From Prochlorococcus sp. AG-409-I11 (GTDB lineage: Bacteria; Cyanobacteriota; Cyanobacteriia; PCC-6307; Cyanobiaceae): a stretch of DNA of 63,713 bases. The translations under genes and the position numbers were made by a program. The stretch lies in the NCBI GenBank assembly GCA_003215725.1, contig QCJX01000008.1, forward strand, positions 1 to 63,713, given 5' to 3'. The first letter of the stretch is position 1, and the number at the start of each line of letters is the position of its first letter. The notes under the pieces are model-generated. The model did not search any database and was not told the origin of the DNA. It worked only from the letters and a program-made list of their open reading frames with translations. Below are positions 48,113 to 55,468 of the stretch, in pieces.

Positions 48113-48664
48113 TTATTTATTTAGTTCAGAATCTATAATGAATAAAGCGGATGGATCATTATTCGCTAATTTTAGCTTACCTAATAAATAGGCAAATTCA
48201 TCCTCAGATGCCGTCTGGCCTTCTATTGTTGGATCAAGGAAAACAGTTGTTCTAGTATCAGATGATCTTTCAGCCATAGAATAAATCTGATTTAAGGATG
48301 CTGTGACATCAGCTTCCATTTGGAAAGAATATGAGAATAAATCCTCGATGTTGGTCCAATCTTGGTTTGGAGCAGATAAATCTAACAAGGCTACATTCTG
48401 CCCTCTAGCAATTAAATAATTAGCAAAATTAGTTGCATGGACTTGTTCATTTTGAGATTCTTTGTTAAAGAAGTTACTAAAGCCTTTAAATTCTCTCTCA
48501 GAGCACCATATAGACATAGCAAAATATTGAGCACTAGCAGCTCTTTCCATATTTATATGCTGATGAAGTGCATCTAATATTGAAGGGTCCATAGGATGTG
48601 CCATGGCACGTCCAGAAGGACCTGTCTTTACATTGGTAACGAGGTTTCCCTTGGTATAAGTCAT
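48113..48664 (-). CDS. Second, divergent ferritin
   Basis: A 183-aa ferritin-like protein with a 25-30-residue N-terminal extension relative to the first ferritin. E40, E73 with H76 (ExxH) and E117 are kept. The helix that in the first ferritin reads DWFVAEQLQEE becomes DPTIEGQTASEDE, with E124 replaced by Gly and the aromatic residues lost, while Q150 and E154 remain nearby. Iron handling may be altered. It converges with the regulator operon and is divergent from the 43-aa Cys-rich peptide. Confidence 0.85.
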   Translation of the reverse strand: MTYTKGNLVTNVKTGPSGRAMAHPMDPSILDALHQHINMERAASAQYFAMSIWCSEREFKGFSNFFNKESQNEQVHATNFANYLIARGQNVALLDLSAPNQDWTNIEDLFSYSFQMEADVTASLNQIYSMAERSSDTRTTVFLDPTIEGQTASEDEFAYLLGKLKLANNDPSALFIIDSELNK

Positions 48665-48781
48665 TGATCAACCCTGAAATACATAGGTAATTGAACCACA
48701 TCCTGGCAGAATGTGATAAATGATACAACCATATTAACTAAGTAAACGGGAGGGGGCTAATGACAAAATAAAGTATAAAAT

Positions 48782-48800
48782 GATAATGAATCTCAATTGC
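48782..48800 (+). promoter_or_regulatory. GATAAT-containing Fur-like element
   Basis: GATAATGAATCTCAATTGC has an exact GATAAT unit and matches the classical 19-base Fur consensus at 13 positions by hand count. It lies 18-36 bases before the 43-aa Cys-rich frame and also upstream of the divergent ferritin (48664). Confidence 0.35.
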
Positions 48801-48818
48801 GGGATAGCCGCAGGCTAA

Positions 48819-48950
48819 ATGTCTCAACCAATTGGTGGAGAAATAGAAAATGTAGATTTAAGAAGAGGTAAAACCTCCTTTAAAAAAAAGAACTGTAAAA
48901 AACAAAAATGTTCTAAATGGAAAGGTGGTAAATGTATATGTTCTAAATAA
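48819..48950 (+). CDS. 43-aa cysteine/lysine-rich peptide
   Basis: A small ATG frame with a polar N-terminus (SQPIGGEIENVDLRRGK) and a C-terminal block NCKKQKCSKWKGGKCICSK that places four cysteines (C27, C32, C40, C42) among nine lysines. This metallothionein- or zinc-knuckle-like spacing suggests a metal-binding or nucleic-acid-binding peptide. A short GCGG-GATAG-CCGC stem lies 8 bases before the ATG. A Fur-like element precedes it. No family recognised. Confidence 0.55.
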   Translation: MSQPIGGEIENVDLRRGKTSFKKKNCKKQKCSKWKGGKCICSK

Positions 48951-48968
48951 TTAAAAAAGAAATATTAT

Positions 48969-50030
48969 TCATGCGAAAGTCAAGTTATTAGCTCCTGGAT
49001 AACAAGTTCCATTAGCCCCTGTTTTAAATCCTATAGAACATTTAGTACCAACCTCAATTTGCTTATCTATGGGATGCCATACTCTGAGTATAAGATTATC
49101 TAGCTTAATTCTAATAATCCAATGATTGCCAAAATACTCCCTACCTATAACAACAGCATTTTTCAAATCTTCATCTATAAGTTGCAATGACCTTTCATCA
49201 ACCATTAATTCGCTTGTATATTGGCAGTTTTCATATTCATGGACATTAATATTGCCAATAGGTGTTAATAGTAAACCGTCTTTATACCTTGCAGGAACAA
49301 TATTTCTAGACAAAACAAAGCTACCAACAAATGGAGTAGCTGGTCTGTGTATTAATTCAGAAGGTGTAGAACACTGGTGAATTTCTCCATTTCTTAAAAC
49401 AGCCACACGGTCACAGATAGCAACAGCTTCTTGAGGGTCATGAGTTACTAATATTGCACTTGCAGAACAAGTTTTCAAAACACTTGCTAATTCATTTCTT
49501 AAACGCAAACGTACTTGAACATCTAAACTACAAAAAGGCTCATCTAAAACAACTAAAGAAGGTCCAGGCGCTAAAGATCTCGCTAAAGCAAGTCTTTGGC
49601 GTTGACCTCCAGATAACTCATGAGGGTATCTATAGCGTAAATCAGCCAAACCTAATAGTTCAAGTATCCAAATTACCCTCGACTTATCACAATTTCTAGA
49701 TAAGCCAAAACATACATTTTTCCATACATCTAAATGAGGGAATAGAGCATAGTCTTGAAAAACCATACCCACGCCTCTACGCTCGGGTGGTAATAATTTG
49801 GAAGATGAGGAAATTAATTGATTATCTAGTGTAATGAAGCCTTTAGATGGTTGCTCAAAGCCTGCTATTAACCTTAAGAGAGTAGTCTTCCCACACCCAG
49901 AGGGTCCAAGAAGACCTAAAAGTTCTCCACGGAAAAGCTCTAGGTCTACAGATTTTAAAGTCCAATTGCATGACTCTAATGGACCGTAATTGTGCCAAAT
50001 ATTGTCGAGTTTGAGATGTACAGAGTGCAC
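48969..50030 (-). CDS. futC: Iron(III) ABC transporter ATPase (FutC/FbpC-like)
   Basis: A 353-aa importer ATPase. Walker A is GPSGCGKTT, the Q-loop region is GMVFQDYALFPHLDVWKNV, the signature is LSGGQRQRLALARSL and Walker B is VVLDEPFCSLD. A C-terminal TOBE-like regulatory domain (about 235-353) follows. It matches the PotA/FbpC/FutC group; the iron assignment rests on the neighbours (ferritins, flavodoxin) and family resemblance. No permease or binding protein gene adjoins it, so its partners are encoded elsewhere. Confidence 0.78.
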   Translation of the reverse strand: MHSVHLKLDNIWHNYGPLESCNWTLKSVDLELFRGELLGLLGPSGCGKTTLLRLIAGFEQPSKGFITLDNQLISSSSKLLPPERRGVGMVFQDYALFPHLDVWKNVCFGLSRNCDKSRVIWILELLGLADLRYRYPHELSGGQRQRLALARSLAPGPSLVVLDEPFCSLDVQVRLRLRNELASVLKTCSASAILVTHDPQEAVAICDRVAVLRNGEIHQCSTPSELIHRPATPFVGSFVLSRNIVPARYKDGLLLTPIGNINVHEYENCQYTSELMVDERSLQLIDEDLKNAVVIGREYFGNHWIIRIKLDNLILRVWHPIDKQIEVGTKCSIGFKTGANGTCYPGANNLTFA

Positions 50031-50371
50031 TATGTATAGCTTGGTGAATTTAAATGAAAAAATTTTTAATTAATTTAGCTTGTAAGTAGGTCTAAAGCAT
50101 TTAAATTAAATTTATAGAATGAATAGATTATAATTGTAGTAAAACACAAACACCTAATAATTTGATTAGATGATGCAAAAATACTTCAGGTACACAAGAT
50201 ATACAAAACACTATTTGTCATTTGTTACTCAGCATTGTATCAAATGATACATAGGATGGGTTCGCAAAATAACCCATTGCCTAATGTCTGATAACTAAAC
50301 AATTTCTAATGAAGTAATACAATGTGAAAAAGATAATACAGTTATGATGGATGAATAAATAAAGTTTAACA
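50031..50371. other. Divergent intergenic region upstream of futC
   Basis: About 340 AT-rich bases holding the promoters of futC (reverse) and the TVP38-like gene (forward). Two inverted repeats are seen: TGTATC-AAAT-GATACA (50236-50251) and ATGGGTT-N8-AACCCAT (50256-50277). No coding frame is convincing. Confidence 0.45.
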
Positions 50372-51028
50372 ATGAAGAAACCTACAACAGATTATATAAA
50401 TAAATTTACCACGATTATAATCCTATTTATTATAACTATTATTTTTATAAATATATATATATATGGTATAGAGGAAATTCGTTCAAATATAACTAAATTA
50501 GGATATTGGGCACCACTAGCCATATTTATTTTTAGGTTTACAAGTGTTGTCATTCCAGCCTTGCCAGGTACCGTCTATTCAATATTGGCTGGGAGTTTGC
50601 TTGGCTTTGAAAAGGGTTTATTTGTAATCTGTATTTCAGATCTGATCTCATGCTCATTAAGTTTTTATATTGCTAGGAAATTTGGAAAAGGTGTTGTAAC
50701 TAAATTCACAGGTTCAACATTTCTAAGCAAAATACAGAAATTTAGTAAAAACAATATCGAAAATAACTTTATTTTAATGACAGGCTTTTTAGTAACAGGA
50801 TTTTTTGATTTTGTCTCATACGCACTAGGACTTACAAATTTAAGGTACAATAGATTTCTACTATCATTAATTATAAGCATTCTTATTTCTAATCCTCCTA
50901 TTGTAGCTTTAGGTTCAGGAATATTTGAACAAGGTAAAAACCTTCTAATTTTTTCTGCTATAGGTATGATTATTATAGGTTTGATTAGTAGTAGATTTAA
51001 CAATAGACTAACTAAATCTAATAAGTAA
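50372..51028 (+). CDS. TVP38/TMEM64-family membrane protein (VTT domain)
   Basis: A 218-aa integral membrane protein with about five helices. The VTT/SNARE-associated domain is seen in FRFTSVVIPALPGTVYSILAGSLLG, followed by ISDLISCSLSFYIARKFGKGVV and the RYNRFLLSLIISILISNPPIVALGSG region. Family members (DedA superfamily) are implicated in lipid flipping or envelope homeostasis. It starts 8 bases before nth on the same strand, suggesting co-transcription. Confidence 0.82.
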   Translation: MKKPTTDYINKFTTIIILFIITIIFINIYIYGIEEIRSNITKLGYWAPLAIFIFRFTSVVIPALPGTVYSILAGSLLGFEKGLFVICISDLISCSLSFYIARKFGKGVVTKFTGSTFLSKIQKFSKNNIENNFILMTGFLVTGFFDFVSYALGLTNLRYNRFLLSLIISILISNPPIVALGSGIFEQGKNLLIFSAIGMIIIGLISSRFNNRLTKSNK

Positions 51029-51035
51029 TGAATCT

Positions 51036-51689
51036 ATGAATTTAAAGATGAAGTATCGAATCATAATAGATCGACTAGAAGATTTATACCCAAATCCTCC
51101 TATTCCTCTTAATTCAGTTAATTCATTTACTTTTTTAGTAGCTGTTGTTTTAAGTGCACAATGCACAGATAAAAAAGTAAATGAAGTTACTTCTACTTTA
51201 TTTAAAATTGCTAGTAACTCTGCACAAATGAAAAGCCTAGGAGTGGTAAGAATTTATAACTATATAAATCAGCTTGGATTAGCTAGACAAAAAGCTAAGT
51301 ATTTATATGAACTATCCACAATTTTAGAGGATAAATATGATGGGAATGTTCCAGCATCATTTAAAGACTTAGAGGCACTACCAGGAGTAGGTCATAAAAC
51401 AGCAAGTGTAGTATTATCAAAAGTTTTTGGAATTCCAACCTTTCCTGTCGATACACACATTCATAGACTTGCTCAAAGGTGGGAACTGACAAATGGAATA
51501 AGTGTTAAACAAACTGAAACCGATTTAAAGAGAATATTTCCAAAGAATCTTTGGAACAAATTACACTTACAATTTATTTACTATGGTAGAGAACACTGTT
51601 CAGCAAGAGGATGTGATGGAACAAAATGTATAATTTGCAAAGAGATTTTTCCAAACAGAGAAGATCCTGTTGAATATAAAAGACCTTAA
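51036..51689 (+). CDS. nth: Endonuclease III
   Basis: A 217-aa bifunctional DNA glycosylase/AP lyase for oxidised pyrimidines. The helix-hairpin-helix LEALPGVGHKTA carries catalytic Lys K121, and the catalytic Asp is D139 in FPVDTHIHRLAQRW. The C-terminal iron-sulphur ligands are C188, C193, C198 and C201, spaced x4-x4-x2 instead of the usual x6-x2-x5, so the cluster loop is unusual. It follows the TVP38-like gene by 7 bases. Confidence 0.93.
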   Translation: MNLKMKYRIIIDRLEDLYPNPPIPLNSVNSFTFLVAVVLSAQCTDKKVNEVTSTLFKIASNSAQMKSLGVVRIYNYINQLGLARQKAKYLYELSTILEDKYDGNVPASFKDLEALPGVGHKTASVVLSKVFGIPTFPVDTHIHRLAQRWELTNGISVKQTETDLKRIFPKNLWNKLHLQFIYYGREHCSARGCDGTKCIICKEIFPNREDPVEYKRP

Positions 51690-51778
51690 ACGTACTGAAT
51701 CTTAATTAGTATGGTTCAACTGTTCCACAATTTTAGAGTTGATATTACTATAATAAAAGAGATTTAACAAACTTTCAA

Positions 51779-52447
51779 ATGAAATTAGCAGTTACTGGAG
51801 CTACAGGCAAAACTGGTTATAGGGTTGTTGAAGAGGCTATTAAAAGTGGATATAAAGTAAGACTTGTTATCAGAAAAGATTCTATTGTTCCTAATAACCT
51901 AAAAAATTGTGAGATTTTTACTGTTAATTTAGCAAAGCCATCCTCTATAGACATGGCATTGCAAGGTTGCGATGCTCTTGTAATAGCAACTGGAGCACGG
52001 CCGTCAATAGACCTTACTGGACCAGCGAGAGTCGATGCATTGGGAGTTAAACGCCAAGTAGAGAGTTGCAAAAGAGTTGGTTTAAAACGAATTATTCTTG
52101 TTAGTTCCTTATGTGCAGGACAATTCTTTCACCCATTAAATCTTTTTGGACTCATCCTTATTTGGAAAAGAATAGGTGAACAAGCTCTTCAAAAGAGTGG
52201 CCTTGATTGGACCGTAATTCGACCTGGAGGGCTAAATGAAAATGAAGATGGTCTAGATAAACAAGCAATAATTTATACAAAAGAAAATCAGCAAAAAGAT
52301 GCATATATTCCTAGAAGACTTGTTGCAAAATGCTGTATTGACAGTTTAAAAACGAAAGAAAGTATTGGGAAAATTGTAGAAGTTACAAGTAGTAGTGACG
52401 TTCCAATGATTTCAATGGCTAAAGCAATAAAAGGGTTTACAATTTAA
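51779..52447 (+). CDS. Atypical SDR (NAD(P)-binding, SDR-a5/Ycf39-like)
   Basis: A 222-aa Rossmann protein. The dinucleotide site is VTGATGKTGYRVVEEA near the N-terminus, with LVSSLCAG, WKRIGEQALQKSGLDWTVIRPGGL mid-protein. The typical YxxxK is replaced, as in NmrA-like atypical SDRs that often act as redox sensors or assembly chaperones. The closest functional class would be plastid Tic62/Ycf39-type proteins; its partner is unknown. Confidence 0.8.
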   Translation: MKLAVTGATGKTGYRVVEEAIKSGYKVRLVIRKDSIVPNNLKNCEIFTVNLAKPSSIDMALQGCDALVIATGARPSIDLTGPARVDALGVKRQVESCKRVGLKRIILVSSLCAGQFFHPLNLFGLILIWKRIGEQALQKSGLDWTVIRPGGLNENEDGLDKQAIIYTKENQQKDAYIPRRLVAKCCIDSLKTKESIGKIVEVTSSSDVPMISMAKAIKGFTI

Positions 52448-52469
52448 AAAACTTAATTCACTAATAACA

Positions 52470-52661
52470 ATGGATACAAATCCAAAGATTGATGCCCTGC
52501 AATTAATGCTTACTGATCTTCGTACACGTCATGAACCAATTAGACATAAAGCAGCGTTCAGAGGATGTCAACCTGAATTTCAATTACTTGTAACAAGGTT
52601 AATTGAACAGTTAGAAAATGAATTGAGTATGGAAAAAACATCTATACGAGCTAAAATATAG
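52470..52661 (+). CDS. Small conserved-looking hypothetical protein
   Basis: A 63-aa helical polypeptide (IDALQLMLTDLRTRHEPIRHKAAFRGCQPEFQLLVTRLIEQLENELS) with an ATG start 22 bases after the SDR gene. The compact helical core, single Cys and no coding conflict support reality. No family recognised. It converges with a GNAT gene. Confidence 0.6.
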   Translation: MDTNPKIDALQLMLTDLRTRHEPIRHKAAFRGCQPEFQLLVTRLIEQLENELSMEKTSIRAKI

Positions 52662-52680
52662 CTATGAATGAATTAATAAC

Positions 52681-53571
52681 TTATCCAAGTTCGAGGCAGG
52701 CCAATCCATAAACATCCTTCATCTGTATAGTTGGTTGAGTACCTTTATACATTCGCAAAGTTTGAGATGATTTGTTAAAGCCTAATCTCTCACATAAATC
52801 ATTAGCACCTGGATTAAGTCCTGGAGAATCTAATAAAATAATTCCAGGGTGTCTTTCTGTTAAGTTTCTAATTAGTAACTCAGCTAATTCATCCGAGTCA
52901 GCAATAAGTGGTCCGATTCTCCATCCTTCACCTTCTTTGAGAAGGCAAGGCCTGATTCGACCAAAACCATGACAATTATTGTCTCTATCAACCAGAGCCA
53001 ACACCTTACCTGCAGAGTGATTTAACCAATCAGATAAAAAGTGTGGGCGAGGACTAGGCTCCCTTTTAGCATCATATGCTTGAATTGAATTTGAAGGGAT
53101 ATTATGTCCTTCTAATAAATGCAATTGCTCAAACTGATTATTAAATAACAAATTATCTTTTAATAATTTGTCACTGTGAATTAATTGCCATCTAGTGGTA
53201 TCTGATGAGGCCTTAAATCCCCATTTCGAATAATCCGTAATTCTTGATGGTGCAGCTTCAAGTCCTATACATGGAAGATTTTCTAAATGATTTAAAGCAT
53301 GCTTCCAAAGTTCACAACCATATCCGTTACCTCTATATTCACTAGTTACTATGAATAAACCAATAAAACCATAAGAAGCATTGTATCTAATACCAGCAAT
53401 ACAACCAATAGGCTTATTACCAAGCCAACCAACCCATAAGCCTTGACGATCTGTATGCCTATAAATTCCAACGTCACCTATTCCAGGTGCAAATCCTTCA
53501 ATTCTCGACCAATGTGTTACGCATGAAATATCCCTACGTTCAAGAGGTCTAATTTTAAGAAAGCTAGACAT
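52681..53571 (-). CDS. GNAT-family acetyltransferase, probably double domain
   Basis: A 296-aa protein. The N-terminal GNAT core is visible in WVGWLGNKPIGCIAGIRY, GFIGLFIVTSEYRGNGYGCELWKHAL (acetyl-CoA binding RGNGYG). The C-terminal half (about 140-296) continues with a second, more diverged GNAT-like fold (VLALVDRDNNCHGFGRIRP, GPLIADSDELAELLIRNL). Substrate unknown. Confidence 0.8.
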   Translation of the reverse strand: MSSFLKIRPLERRDISCVTHWSRIEGFAPGIGDVGIYRHTDRQGLWVGWLGNKPIGCIAGIRYNASYGFIGLFIVTSEYRGNGYGCELWKHALNHLENLPCIGLEAAPSRITDYSKWGFKASSDTTRWQLIHSDKLLKDNLLFNNQFEQLHLLEGHNIPSNSIQAYDAKREPSPRPHFLSDWLNHSAGKVLALVDRDNNCHGFGRIRPCLLKEGEGWRIGPLIADSDELAELLIRNLTERHPGIILLDSPGLNPGANDLCERLGFNKSSQTLRMYKGTQPTIQMKDVYGLACLELG

Positions 53572-53749
53572 ATATAGTTTTAAAACTAACTTAGATAATA
53601 GAAGACTATTGAGTTGTGTATAAGCTCATTGTTTGTATAAGCTCATTTGATTTATTTTTCAATATAAGCATTTTAACAAAATAGTTTAATTATAAGATAA
53701 GACAGTTCACTAATTGAAAAAATAGAGGTTATAAATATTATTCTATAAG

Positions 53750-53959
53750 TTATTCATTTATATCACTTTCATACAATCTAGGTGCGATAACTAAAAATAA
53801 AATCCACCAACAGATAATTATAAGTGCAGAAAAAAGAGTCAGCCAAATCAACTTAGAGATTAGCCATGTAATGGATATCAAAATAAACCCTGTAGTCAAA
53901 ATACTCCAGGGTTGACACCAAAAAGGCTTTATGCTCCAGAATGACTTTTGATTATTCAT
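53750..53959 (-). CDS. DUF6737 family two-helix protein
   Basis: A 69-aa small membrane protein. The start FWSIKPFWCQPWSILTTG is the family hallmark, followed by two hydrophobic helices (about 20-37 and 40-58). It overlaps the next gene upstream (PPC-glutaredoxin fusion) by eight bases on the same strand, so both are probably co-transcribed. The function is unknown. Confidence 0.75.
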   Translation of the reverse strand: MNNQKSFWSIKPFWCQPWSILTTGFILISITWLISKLIWLTLFSALIIICWWILFLVIAPRLYESDINE

Positions 53960-54566
53960 TCCCTGCTAATTTTACTAGTTCTCCGCTTGATTGAAGAGCA
54001 GCCAAAGAGTCATAGCCACCTAATAGTTTTCCATCAACAAATATTTGAGGGAATGTGTTTAATGAGCTCTTTTCGGATATTTGATTAAAGTCCTCATCAG
54101 AACGAATAATTTTTTCTATATAAGTAATCTGGTTAGACTTTAAAATTGTTACAGCCCTTTTTGACCATGGACAACCTGGCAGAACATATATCTCTACTCG
54201 TGGATTATTAACATGATCAACTTTAGAATTTATTGTTTTAGTGCTTAAAATTCCTAACAAGATATCTGCCATTTTTAGGATAGTAGAGCCAGCCTCTAAA
54301 TGACCACCAAAAACATGACAATTTGAGTCTGAAATACTTAAGTGCAGATGTACACCTTCTGGTGAAAAAGTTCCATTAAGAGTAATAATTTCTAAATTCC
54401 CATTAAGAATAGTTGGTTCTTTTTGGCCAGGACATTGTATTGAAACTTTGGAAAGATTTCCAACTACACCAAGAACAAAACCTGAGCAATTCTTAATTTT
54501 AGCGAAATCCTTTATACTTAAGAGAAGGTCACTTCCTGATTCCAGATTTAAAGGGACGTAGTGCAT
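53952..54566 (-). CDS. PPC/DUF296 domain fused to a glutaredoxin domain
   Basis: A 204-aa two-domain protein. Residues 1-105 are a PPC/DUF296 fold (LLLSIKDFAKIKNCSGFVLGVVG, then GVHLHLSISD and CHVFGGHLEAG; H73, H75, H84 and H89 are potential metal ligands). Residues ~125-204 are glutaredoxin-like: EIYVLPGCPWSKRAV with the CPWS redox site at 132-135, TFPQIFVDGKLLGGYDSL. PPC domains usually trimerise and pair with DNA-binding motifs, which are absent here. Function unknown; the fusion suggests redox sensing. Confidence 0.82.
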   Translation of the reverse strand: MHYVPLNLESGSDLLLSIKDFAKIKNCSGFVLGVVGNLSKVSIQCPGQKEPTILNGNLEIITLNGTFSPEGVHLHLSISDSNCHVFGGHLEAGSTILKMADILLGILSTKTINSKVDHVNNPRVEIYVLPGCPWSKRAVTILKSNQITYIEKIIRSDEDFNQISEKSSLNTFPQIFVDGKLLGGYDSLAALQSSGELVKLAGNE

Positions 54567-54625
54567 GGTTAAATCATTAACTCAGTTGAATTAGTTCTTT
54601 ATGATGGAAGGAGCAGATTAACGGA

Positions 54626-54703
54626 TCACTGTTCCATGCGTTTTACGATGTAAGACATCAAAAATAGTGAGCCTACAAGTACTAAAAGCAAGAAAATAGT
54701 CAT
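54626..54703 (-). CDS. 25-aa single-helix membrane peptide (tentative)
   Basis: A short frame MTIFLLLVLVGSLFLMSYIV plus a basic KRMEQ end, one membrane helix. It is of the size and style of thylakoid mini-subunits (PSII, cytochrome b6f, NDH), but I cannot match it to any. It sits in a 330-base gap between the PPC-Grx gene and pgsA, with no visible ribosome site. Confidence 0.35.
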   Translation of the reverse strand: MTIFLLLVLVGSLFLMSYIVKRMEQ

Positions 54704-54895
54704 GGATTGCAAAATCAATAGATAATAATTTAGGGTTGAGACAAATGCTCATATTTTTAATTGATTTTACTATAAAGCTACTTGAATCAGCAAAATTCAA
54801 AAGTATTTATTGCTTATTACAACGATCTATATGATACATAAAGACGATTTATACTTGGTATATTATAAATATTTAACTAATTAATGCAATAAGGT
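54704..54895. other. Divergent promoter region upstream of pgsA
   Basis: The remaining AT-rich part of the gap. I see no further frame or repeat beyond possible promoters for pgsA and the short reverse frame. Confidence 0.4.
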
Positions 54896-55468
54896 ATGCT
54901 AACAGAAAAATCAAATGGCTATCCAAAAATTTTAAATTCACGGCAATTAGCAAACTACATAACAATATCAAGATCATTATGCACAATACCTATCATTTGG
55001 TCCCTTTCTATTGGTTACAACTCAATTGCTTGGGTATTATTTCTAATTGCAAGTTTAAGTGATTTTATTGATGGGTGGTTAGCAAGATATGCTGGAGGTG
55101 GGAGCAGGTTTGGTGCAATCATGGATCCTCTTGCTGATAAACTTTTAGTTGTCGGACCGATAATTTGGTTATGTAAACAATCAATAATACCAATATGGGC
55201 CATATCGATATTCATCTGTAGAGAACTAATTGTCTCCAACTGGAGATCAACGAAAAGTGAGGGTGGTCCAGCAAATATATCAGGCAAGTTAAAAACAGTT
55301 TTACAGTTTACAAGTATCTTACTGATGATGTGGCCATCAACTTGGGGTAGTTATGATTTATCCAGAAATATATGTACAATTGGATATTATTTGTTTTGGC
55401 CAGCGTTAACTATCTCTATTTTGTCTGCTATTACTTATCTTATACCTAGGCAAGTAAGTCGTCCATAG
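54896..55468 (+). CDS. pgsA: CDP-diacylglycerol-glycerol-3-phosphate phosphatidyltransferase
   Basis: A 190-aa membrane enzyme making phosphatidylglycerol phosphate. The CDP-alcohol phosphotransferase motif is SDFIDGWLARYAGGGSRFGAIMDPLADKLL (D-G-x2-A-R-x8-G-x3-D-x3-D), and several hydrophobic helices surround it. PG is the essential phospholipid of thylakoid photosystems. It overlaps the 3' end of the convergent CSP41-like gene by 23 bases. Confidence 0.93.
   Translation: MLTEKSNGYPKILNSRQLANYITISRSLCTIPIIWSLSIGYNSIAWVLFLIASLSDFIDGWLARYAGGGSRFGAIMDPLADKLLVVGPIIWLCKQSIIPIWAISIFICRELIVSNWRSTKSEGGPANISGKLKTVLQFTSILLMMWPSTWGSYDLSRNICTIGYYLFWPALTISILSAITYLIPRQVSRP

Noticed and set aside
48799-48811. 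GCGG-GATAG-CCGC stem as a terminator
   Set aside because: Only four base pairs and no T run; at most a small hairpin before the Cys-rich frame.
50256-50277. ATGGGTT/AACCCAT dyad as a futC-side terminator
   Set aside because: No T run follows on either strand, and it lies upstream of both flanking genes.
54618-54800. 60-aa reverse frame near pgsA
   Set aside because: Composition is random-like; the overlapping 25-aa hydrophobic frame is more gene-like.
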